A stretch of 64,000 bases of DNA, from NCBI GenBank assembly GCA_022826045.1, contig JAJDVQ010000023.1:62001-126000 (forward strand), in the 5' to 3' direction. This document shows, in pieces, positions 57,109-64,000 of the stretch. This DNA comes from Acidimicrobiia bacterium (GTDB lineage Bacteria > Actinomycetota > Acidimicrobiia > Acidimicrobiales > Poriferisodalaceae). Made by a program: the position numbers and the translations under genes. The notes under the pieces are model-generated. The model searched no databases. It saw only the letters and a program-made list of their open reading frames with translations, and was not told the DNA's origin. The number at the start of each line of letters is the position of its first letter. Position 1 is the first letter of the stretch.

Positions 57109-57984
57109 ATGAAGCAGGCCGCTACGTTCAGATCCCGCGCAACGCGCCAAGAGCGCCTTCCCTACGCTCTGGGCGTGCCAATACAGCAGATTCCTCTCTT
57201 CTCGCCGCCGTTCGTCGAGAAGGTTGCGAAAGTGCTCGGCGACGGCATGACTGGCACCGAACTCGGCATCGTGTTTGCCGCTTCCAGCATCAGCGACGTC
57301 GACGGTCTTGGTCAGACGAAGTGGAAGCGGATCGCTAACGGCCTGCTGCATCGCCAACATCAGGACCGACTGGGCAACTGCGTTGTTCGCTTCATCACCG
57401 AAGCCATGTCGCCCGTGCGGTTTCACGACGACCCTGCTGGCTTCGGCCGGCTCCAGAGCGCGCTCAACGCTGTGCTCGTGTTCGAAGGGCTGAAAGTCAA
57501 CGACAAAGGGCAGGTCGCCCGGGATTCACAAGGCGCAGCACGCACGCTCGACGAAGCGGCCGAACGCTCCAGCGCCGTACACGCCGAGCTCGTCAGACGC
57601 GAAGCGCACGCCGATGCACTCCGCTATTGCACCGCTGAGATTTTCGCCAAGGACAATTTCCATGCCGTGTTCGAAGCCACCAAGAGCATCACAGCGCGGT
57701 TGCGCACCATGACGGGACTGACAGACGACGGCACGCAACTCGTCAACGCGACCTTGCTGCCGAAAGCCAACCCGCGCATCGCCATCAACCATCTCGCAGA
57801 CGAGACCGACCGATCTGAACAGAATGGATTCGCTGGCATCGTCAACGGAATGATCGGGCTGTACCGCAACCCACCTGCACATGTGCCCAGACTGGAACGC
57901 GACGTAACCGATCCCGAACTGCTCGAAGCGTTCGCCGTCATCTCGATGATCCACCGCCGGCTCGACCACGCCATCGTTCGCTGA
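57109..57984 (+). CDS. TIGR02391-like protein of unknown function
   Basis: C-terminal NGFAGIVNGMIGLYRNPPAHVPRLERDVTDPELLEAFAVISMIHRRLDHA; pattern RNPxAH. Confidence 0.7.
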   Translation: MKQAATFRSRATRQERLPYALGVPIQQIPLFSPPFVEKVAKVLGDGMTGTELGIVFAASSISDVDGLGQTKWKRIANGLLHRQHQDRLGNCVVRFITEAMSPVRFHDDPAGFGRLQSALNAVLVFEGLKVNDKGQVARDSQGAARTLDEAAERSSAVHAELVRREAHADALRYCTAEIFAKDNFHAVFEATKSITARLRTMTGLTDDGTQLVNATLLPKANPRIAINHLADETDRSEQNGFAGIVNGMIGLYRNPPAHVPRLERDVTDPELLEAFAVISMIHRRLDHAIVR

Positions 57985-58130
57985 GACGGCCACGGCTGGG
58001 CCTGTCGGATGATTCGCGCTGGGTTCTTCGCGGAGTTCAAGATGGCGGAGACTCACCTCCCCGTACGAAGGCGGAATCCTGGGCGACGGCCAGCTTGGCT
58101 AAGCTGTCTCACTTGTGATACCATGCCGCG

Positions 58131-58367
58131 ATGGACGAGGTGACTATCCGGCAGCTTCGCAACCACGGGGGCGACGTCGTGGATCGGGTGCAGGCGGGTG
58201 AACGGCTTACGGTGACACGGTCTGGTCGTCCGGTGGCGGAGTTGCGGCCGTTGCCCCGTCGGGCGCTTGATGCGTCGGCTTTGCTCGAGCGCTGGCGGTG
58301 CCTGCCGCTGGTCGACCCTGATCGGCTTCGCTCCGATATCGATGACGTGTTGGACCCGAGCTTGTGA
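58131..58367 (+). CDS. Phd/VapB-type antitoxin
   Basis: VTIRQLRNHGGDVVDRVQAGERLTVTRSGRPVAELRPL. Confidence 0.93.
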   Translation: MDEVTIRQLRNHGGDVVDRVQAGERLTVTRSGRPVAELRPLPRRALDASALLERWRCLPLVDPDRLRSDIDDVLDPSL

Positions 58368-58786
58368 GTGCGGTGTACCGGCGCGGCGTGCTCGACACGA
58401 ACACGGTCATCGGATTGCCGCGGATCGTCGATGCCGATGCGCTGCCTGCGGAACCGGCCATCACCGCCATCACGCTGGCCGAGCTCGCCGTCGGGCCGCT
58501 CGCAACCGCTGACGAGACCGAGCGCAGCCGCCGTCAGGCTCATCTGCAGCAAGCCGAGGCCGATTTTGATCCGCTGCCGTTCGACGACGCTGCGGCCCGG
58601 GCCTTTGGCCGGGTCGCTGCAGATCTGCGTGCAGCGGGCCGCAAGCCCGCGGCGCGTGCCTACGACGCGTTGATCGCAGCCACGGCCATCGCCAACGGTT
58701 TGCCCTTGTACACCGCCAATCCCAGCGACTTCGAGGGCATCACCGAACTCGAAGTCGTAGCTGTGCCCATCGGCAGCCCTACCTGA
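58364..58786 (+). CDS. PIN-domain toxin (VapC-like)
   Basis: GVLDTNTVIGLPR...AYDALIAATAIANGLPLYTANPSDFEGI; overlaps antitoxin stop. Confidence 0.94.
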   Translation: MSAVYRRGVLDTNTVIGLPRIVDADALPAEPAITAITLAELAVGPLATADETERSRRQAHLQQAEADFDPLPFDDAAARAFGRVAADLRAAGRKPAARAYDALIAATAIANGLPLYTANPSDFEGITELEVVAVPIGSPT

Positions 58787-58804
58787 GAACCGCAGTGGCT
58801 CTGC

Positions 58805-59371
58805 TCAGAAGTCAGGCTCGAAGTAGTCGACACGAATCTGACCGTCGTGCACAGGCCGAAGCCAGCGATCCGCCGCTGCCATGTCGTCTGCGATGTCGAC
58901 TGCATCCTGGGCCGTGATGATGTCCTGCTCGACGGCGCTGCGGAGGATCTCGACTGTGTCGATCACCCTTGAGTGCCCGAGTTCCGGGCGGCGGGTCGCG
59001 AACTGGTAGGCCGCGTTGTCATCGGTCGCGAGCATCCCGTCGTGTTTCTCGGCCAGCACGATGCTCTGTGCTTCGCCTCGGTGGCCTTGGGGCGGTCGCC
59101 GGCCGTCGGAGAGAGCGATGCGCAGATTGTTGACGAGTCGTCGCTCGTCGCGAGTGAGTTCCGGAGGATCGCCGAGCCACGATTCAGCCAGGATCTGCGT
59201 GCAATGCGCCTCGCCCTCATCAGCCGCGGCACCGATCTCATCAAGAACCGCCGGCGCCACTCTGGGCTCGGGCAGCGACCCATGGACGCCCTCGAGAACG
59301 TCGAGACAGTCCGCTGCCGAGAAATGACGCAAGGTGACGGCGTCGTGCAGTACCGGTCTGTCGTCCACCAC
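58805..59371 (-). CDS. PIN-like nuclease-fold protein partnered with the upstream XRE-ImmA/IrrE gene
   Basis: ALSDGRRPPQGHRGEAQSIVLAEKHDGMLATDDNAAYQFA; same strand, 21-bp gap. Confidence 0.65.
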   Translation of the reverse strand: MVDDRPVLHDAVTLRHFSAADCLDVLEGVHGSLPEPRVAPAVLDEIGAAADEGEAHCTQILAESWLGDPPELTRDERRLVNNLRIALSDGRRPPQGHRGEAQSIVLAEKHDGMLATDDNAAYQFATRRPELGHSRVIDTVEILRSAVEQDIITAQDAVDIADDMAAADRWLRPVHDGQIRVDYFEPDF

Positions 59372-59392
59372 GCCGCCTCGGTTGTGTCGCCG

Positions 59393-60604
59393 CTATACAG
59401 CTACGGGGTCGGCGTCGTAGGCCTGCCTCACGATGTCGGGCGAGTCCTTGGGCGTCGAGTAGTCCTCGGTGATGGCGTCGGCCGTCTCCCACGCCTTGCT
59501 CAGTTTCTCGACGAGCTCGTCGGTCTCCACATCGAGCAGTCCTGCCAGCGGCGCTGCGCTGATGGTGCCGTCCCAGATTCCGCGGATGCAGCGGGTGGTG
59601 AGGTGATGCGGCGGCTTTCGAGGCGGCCGCTCGCGGGCCGCCAGCAGCATTGCCGATTCCTCGGTGTCACAGAGCGCCCGGAGCAGGCCGTGGAGCCCGG
59701 CGTTCTTGAGCGCATCACGCCCGGCGGCGTTGATGACCTGCAAGTTGTGCAGCCTGTAGATCAGCGACTCGAAGCTCACCCCGAAGTAGCGGATCATCAT
59801 TGCCAAGCACCTCGCGTCGCGCCCGTGTTCTTCGATCAACGAGTTGATTCCCTGCTGAGGCATCAGCAACGCTGCGGCGAAGGCATTCGCCAACCGCTCC
59901 TCGTCGTTGTTGCCCCTCAGGTCTTCGTCGATCTTGATCTCAGAACCATCCACAGCGAGCACATGGCCGAGCTCATGGGCCAACGTGAACATCGCTCGAG
60001 GTCGAATCACGTCTGCGTTGATGAGGATGAAGGGAAACTCGGGATCTGTCAGGGACATTCCCAGCGGCCCGTCTTCGCCCAACGACTCAACCATGACATC
60101 TACGCCGAACTGGTACTCAATCGCCGTTGTGAGGGAGGCAAATCGGTCCGCTTCTGGCGGACCGCTTGTCAGATCACCGAGGCGCTGGCCGGCCCATTCG
60201 GCCAACTGATTCGCCCGATCCAACCACCGCCCGTCGTCGCCCGCCGGCACGCTCGCAACTGCCGGCTGAGCCTCGTGGCCGCCGTCGCGAAGCACGTGAT
60301 GAATCTCCGCGAGCGCGATCAGCCTCCGGTGCGCCTCTCGTGCGGACACCGTCGCGTCCCCAACGCGAGGGGCAACAGCGAGTCGGCCGAGCAACGAGTC
60401 CGGCTCCAGGATCGCCAGCTCTGAGACGCCGACAAGATCCGCGAATGTCGTGAGTTCTGCGTCACCGATATCGAGAGCGCCGCGCTCGACGGCAGTCAAC
60501 TCCTCGGCCGTCAAACCGAGCGCGCCAGCCACATCGTCGAGCGGTGCCCCGGCTTCAACCCGCAGCTGCTGCACCCGACGGCCGATGTCGGCCGCTTCCC
60601 CCAT
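59393..60604 (-). CDS. XRE HTH plus ImmA/IrrE-type metallopeptidase
   Basis: HTH at VQQLRVEAGAPLDDVAGALGLTAEELTAVERG; FTLAHELGHVLA (HExxH); NNDEERLANAFAAALLMP. Confidence 0.93.
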   Translation of the reverse strand: MGEAADIGRRVQQLRVEAGAPLDDVAGALGLTAEELTAVERGALDIGDAELTTFADLVGVSELAILEPDSLLGRLAVAPRVGDATVSAREAHRRLIALAEIHHVLRDGGHEAQPAVASVPAGDDGRWLDRANQLAEWAGQRLGDLTSGPPEADRFASLTTAIEYQFGVDVMVESLGEDGPLGMSLTDPEFPFILINADVIRPRAMFTLAHELGHVLAVDGSEIKIDEDLRGNNDEERLANAFAAALLMPQQGINSLIEEHGRDARCLAMMIRYFGVSFESLIYRLHNLQVINAAGRDALKNAGLHGLLRALCDTEESAMLLAARERPPRKPPHHLTTRCIRGIWDGTISAAPLAGLLDVETDELVEKLSKAWETADAITEDYSTPKDSPDIVRQAYDADPVAV

Positions 60605-60864
60605 CACCCTCAAGTATCGGATGCTTGGGCCTGCCCTGCAAGCACCGCGGCGCGAACGAGGGGTGCCGTCGGGCGTTGAGACGTACCGCAGCGATGCAGG
60701 CGAAGAGGCGCCTTGGAGTCGTGTGCGCAAGCGAGAGCCGGTGCGAGGAGCCTGATGGCGGGTGACTCTACGAGAATCATGCGACCCCGACGCACACTGC
60801 GCATCACCGTGCCGACGCTGGCGCTGCTGTACGCATCGGACAGGGCGCGGGTGCTTGCTGCCAC

Positions 60865-61065
60865 TCAGGCGTTGCCGATCAGTCGGCGCAACGCGTCGAG
60901 GTTGTCATCCTCGCCTTCATTGCCGAGATACAGCTTGCAGCACTCGGTGCCCTGATTCTTGATTTCGACGATCAGCGTGTCCGAGTCCCGGTCGATGTTG
61001 AACACAGCGCAGCAGCCGTCGCCTGTCTCCAAGACGAAACCGTCGGGGAAGCCAGAACGGTGCAT
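60865..61065 (-). CDS. Small hypothetical protein (66 aa, Cys-containing)
   Basis: MHRSGFPDGFVLETGDGCCAVFNIDRDSDTLIVEIKNQGTECCKLYLGNEGEDDNLDALRRLIGNA. Confidence 0.5.
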   Translation of the reverse strand: MHRSGFPDGFVLETGDGCCAVFNIDRDSDTLIVEIKNQGTECCKLYLGNEGEDDNLDALRRLIGNA

Positions 61066-61100
61066 GAGCCGACCGTAGCGGGGTTCAGCGCGACGCCGGT

Positions 61101-61529
61101 TCAGGGTTCGGGCGTGAGCAGCGAGATTGTGCGCTGGCCTGATGCCCGGTAGATGCGGAAATCGGAATCGAGGGTCAGGAGTTGCGCATCGGAGAAGCGC
61201 TCTGCCAGCCGCACCAGACATGCGTCTGCGAACGACATCGGAACGTTGCTGTACTGCTCCATGAGGCGGCGCAGGTGCGCCATGTCACGCTCGGACTCCG
61301 TGACAGCAACAGTGCTCACCATGCCGCGCTCTGCGAGGCGCAGCGGCAAGGCCTCGTTCGCGCCCGCACGCCGCAGCAGGAAGGCAGCCTCGGAGAGGAC
61401 GGCCTCGCAGGTCAACAGAGGCGGTTCGAGGCGCTCCAGTTGCGCTGCCGCCCAGTCGTGGTGAGGCTCGGAACGATCTAGCGCGGCGACGAGAGGGCCG
61501 GTGTCAATGAGCGAGACTGCGACGGCCAC
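61101..61529 (-). CDS. PIN-domain toxin (VapC-like)
   Basis: VSLIDTGPLVAALDRSEPHHDWA...MSFADACLVRLAERFSDAQLLTLDSDFRIYR. Confidence 0.93.
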   Translation of the reverse strand: MAVAVSLIDTGPLVAALDRSEPHHDWAAAQLERLEPPLLTCEAVLSEAAFLLRRAGANEALPLRLAERGMVSTVAVTESERDMAHLRRLMEQYSNVPMSFADACLVRLAERFSDAQLLTLDSDFRIYRASGQRTISLLTPEP

Positions 61530-61785
61530 GTTCGAAGTCCTCGACTATGGCGGCCTCGAGGTGGGCCGGATCGGCGGCCAAGTCGTCGATGCCGGAGTCC
61601 ACGCAGCCGATGAGATCACGCATGAGGTCGGCGCAGTTCACGCTTGGCTGCTCGACTTCTGGGTCGCCGAGGCCGTCTTCGATGAGTCGCCGGACCAGAT
61701 CCGATCTCGTGGTGTGGCGCCGACGGGCTTCCGCGCGCAACCGGGCTTCGAGCTCGGCCGAGACCCTGACAGTCAGCATGCTCAT
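61504..61785 (-). CDS. Ribbon-helix-helix antitoxin
   Basis: LTVRVSAELEARLRAEARRRHTTRSDLVRRLIEDGL; overlaps toxin start. Confidence 0.9.
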   Translation of the reverse strand: MSMLTVRVSAELEARLRAEARRRHTTRSDLVRRLIEDGLGDPEVEQPSVNCADLMRDLIGCVDSGIDDLAADPAHLEAAIVEDFERGRRSLAH

Positions 61786-61919
61786 GGCACAAGAACGTAT
61801 CACGGAGTTGTCATACGCAGGCTCGGCGGCTTCCCGCGCCCTGCACATGCGCAGGCGGGTTGCGGTACAGCCAGATGACTCCATTGGCGATGCTGCCTAT
61901 GCACTGAACTCGATGGTCC

Positions 61920-63197
61920 TCAGAGGTTGGCCTGCTCGGTGCGCGCAGCGTGAATCGTCAGCATCAGCTCGGCGTCGTCGAGGACCCGGTACTCGGGTTC
62001 CCGTCCTGCGAGCGCGGCGCTGTTGTCGAGGATGATCGGCACGCCCTCGCCGCGCTTCTCCATGAAGTGGGTTCGGCCCTCGGTGAGCCACGGCTCGTCG
62101 GGCGCAGGGCATCGCGTCAGCAAGCTGCAGACTGTCTCATTGCGTGCTGTTTGGCGGTAGCGCAGGGATTCGACGGTCAACGAGTTGGCCAGGGCGCCGG
62201 GCGAGAACAGCTCCAACCGGTCCGAGAACAGGCGCAGGCGAATCTTCGCCCCGTGTATCGCGTAGTCCCGGTGCGCGACGGCGTTCACCAGTGCTTCGAA
62301 TACGGCCGCCATGTCGAATTGCGGCTCGTCGACGCGCCCGACGGTTTTGGATGCTCCCCGACGCATGTTCTTGAGGACGAACCGGCTGGCCTCGATGATC
62401 TGCTGATCCAAGGGCCCCGTGATGTCAGCCGCGTCCAACTGGTAACTCGCGGCGACAGCATCAGCAGCGACTGAACTGCCCCGGTATGCCACGGCTTGCA
62501 CATACGCATTCGGCAGCCAGCGTTCGGGCGACTCGCTGCCCATCAGCACTCCGGCGACTGTCGGCCTGGCCTTGCCATCATCGGCTCGCATTGCCATCCC
62601 GAGCTTGACCAGGAACGTTTCCTGCTCGTAGTCCGAACGTTGTGTTCGGAATCTCGTCCACAGGCCCTGGGAGAGGTCATCGAGGTGTGCGCTGGCCACG
62701 GGCTGCTCGTCGAATCGGATCAGGCGTGTCTGGCTGCGCTGTTGGAAGAGGCGAGCGAGGAACTCCGGCGTCATGACCCGCTTCGAGTCGCCGACGCGAT
62801 GCCAGTAGCCGCCCGGGCTGCGATGAACGAACAGACTGCGAGGAACCTCGACCTTCACGATGCTCACCGTGCGCCCGCTGCCCGAAGGCACCGAGAGCCT
62901 GTCGAGCACGAGCTGCTCGATCGGCGGGGTGATCGAATCGTTGCAGATCTCCTTGACGTAGTCGACAACGGCATCGAGCCTGTCGTGAGGAATGCCAACG
63001 ATGTCGCGCGACTTGTCCTCCACGCCCAGCACGATCACCCCGCCTTGACTGTTCGCGAACGCCGCCAGCTCGTCCGCCAAGTCGTCGCGAGACGGTCCGG
63101 TCACCTTGCGCTCCGAGAAGCGTGCCTCCTTGAGTTCGAGAAAGCTCGTCTCTCCCAGCCGGATGGCTTCGAGCAATTCGTGACTGCTGTCAAGCAT
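61920..63197 (-). CDS. AlbA_2/Schlafen-type putative DNA-binding ATP-binding protein
   Basis: ETSFLELKEARFSERKVTGPSRDDLADELAAFANSQGGVIVLGVED; VFEALVNAVAHRDYAIHGAKIRLRLFSDRLELFSPG. Confidence 0.9.
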   Translation of the reverse strand: MLDSSHELLEAIRLGETSFLELKEARFSERKVTGPSRDDLADELAAFANSQGGVIVLGVEDKSRDIVGIPHDRLDAVVDYVKEICNDSITPPIEQLVLDRLSVPSGSGRTVSIVKVEVPRSLFVHRSPGGYWHRVGDSKRVMTPEFLARLFQQRSQTRLIRFDEQPVASAHLDDLSQGLWTRFRTQRSDYEQETFLVKLGMAMRADDGKARPTVAGVLMGSESPERWLPNAYVQAVAYRGSSVAADAVAASYQLDAADITGPLDQQIIEASRFVLKNMRRGASKTVGRVDEPQFDMAAVFEALVNAVAHRDYAIHGAKIRLRLFSDRLELFSPGALANSLTVESLRYRQTARNETVCSLLTRCPAPDEPWLTEGRTHFMEKRGEGVPIILDNSAALAGREPEYRVLDDAELMLTIHAARTEQANL

Positions 63198-63201
63198 TGG
63201 C

Positions 63202-64000
63202 TCAGCCGGCTTCAAGCCGCCGGTAGCGCCGTTCGAGTGCCACGCGGCCCCCTTCCATGACCTCGCAAACCTGATCTCGGACGGCGGGGTTCTGCAGTGA
63301 GCCCTCATTCAAGACGATGCATTGGCCGCGTGTGAAGTCCAGCACGTTCACCATCTCGGCATCTCCATTGACGACGATGTTCGGGTTGTGTGTCACTGCG
63401 ATGACTTGCCTGCGCAGCTTGTTCTCGCGAATCTGCTGGACGACGAGGTCATAGATGAGCTGGTTGTCCAAGTCGTCTTCGGGCTGATCCAGAACCAGCG
63501 GTTCGTCGCCGTGTGCGAGCAGGAATGCCAGCATCGCCGCGGCCCGCTGCCCTGCTGATCCTTGATCGATGGACCTGAATTCCTCGCGGCTGCCGGGCAT
63601 CCGATGCTTGACGTGCAGGCTGTCGGGCGGAAACCATGTCAATAGACGGTCCAAAAACTCCGGTGCTTTGTCATGCTTGTTCTTGAGGTGCCGGTCGAAG
63701 CGTGTACCGAAGACCGCCCTTGCTCCGGTGCAAGCATCCGTGAACTGCGCGCGAAGTTCGGCGAGTCGTCGCTCGACTTCGTTGCTGCGCATGTCCGATT
63801 CCTCGGGTAGCCCTGTGAGCAGTCGATTGACGATTGCATCGGCTGACGCGGCTTCGTTGCTGCCTCCGATCTCGCGCTCAAATGTGGTCCCATCGAGCCC
63901 GAGCGCTTCTCGCAGCGAGTGCTCCGCTGCACCCAGGTTGTCGCCATAGGGAACCAGATGGATGCGGACATACCAGTTCTCGGCCAGCGTGTCGGCGAGG
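63202..64000 (-). CDS. AAA/ABC-type ATPase (TrlF/SMC-like C-terminal half), 5' end truncated by window edge
   Basis: SAGQRAAAMLAFLLAHGDEPLVLDQPEDDLDNQLIYDLVVQQIRENKLRRQVIAVTHNPNIVVNGDAEMV; the frame stays open from 63792 to 64000. Confidence 0.8.
   Translation of the reverse strand, partial: LADTLAENWYVRIHLVPYGDNLGAAEHSLREALGLDGTTFEREIGGSNEAASADAIVNRLLTGLPEESDMRSNEVERRLAELRAQFTDACTGARAVFGTRFDRHLKNKHDKAPEFLDRLLTWFPPDSLHVKHRMPGSREEFRSIDQGSAGQRAAAMLAFLLAHGDEPLVLDQPEDDLDNQLIYDLVVQQIRENKLRRQVIAVTHNPNIVVNGDAEMVNVLDFTRGQCIVLNEGSLQNPAVRDQVCEVMEGGRVALERRYRRLEAG

Noticed and set aside
58973-60424. 483-aa plus-strand ORF
   Set aside because: Antisense to the PIN-like and ImmA/IrrE genes, which carry real motifs.
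1-64000. CRISPR arrays, rRNA and tRNA genes
   Set aside because: No regularly spaced repeat-spacer pattern and no rRNA/tRNA-like sequence recognised by eye; a dedicated search (CRISPRCasFinder, tRNAscan-SE) would be decisive.

Overview
64-kb high-GC bacterial window, probably Actinobacteria/Acidimicrobiia judging by gene content (DUF3556, Rv2466c-type DsbA, many CoA-transferases); this taxonomic call is inference. Two defence-rich ends flank a catabolic/lipid-type core. Left (1-6 kb): a giant NACHT-like NTPase with a C-terminal PD-(D/E)xK-like domain (probably 5'-truncated by the window edge) plus a C5 DNA methyltransferase. Core (6-45 kb): amidohydrolases, CoA-transferases, enoyl-CoA hydratases, VOC proteins, two type II toxin-antitoxin loci, an S1 protease with two paralogous exported proteins, and a branched-chain amino-acid-type ABC transporter with a permease-permease-ATPase fusion. 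Right (45.7-64 kb): a type III restriction-modification locus in which Res is fused to a MntA-like nucleotidyltransferase domain and is followed by a HepT-like HEPN gene and then Mod; a second giant STAND-like NTPase with an N-terminal nuclease-like domain; three PIN-type TA-like modules; an AlbA_2/Schlafen-type protein and an AAA ATPase truncated by the right edge. The two strongest unusual signals are (1) the Res-MNT / HEPN / Mod architecture and (2) a probable selenoprotein: a DsbA/Rv2466c-like gene whose catalytic CPWC is encoded as UGA-Pro-Trp-Cys, which the ORF caller truncated. No CRISPR array, rRNA or tRNA was recognised by eye.
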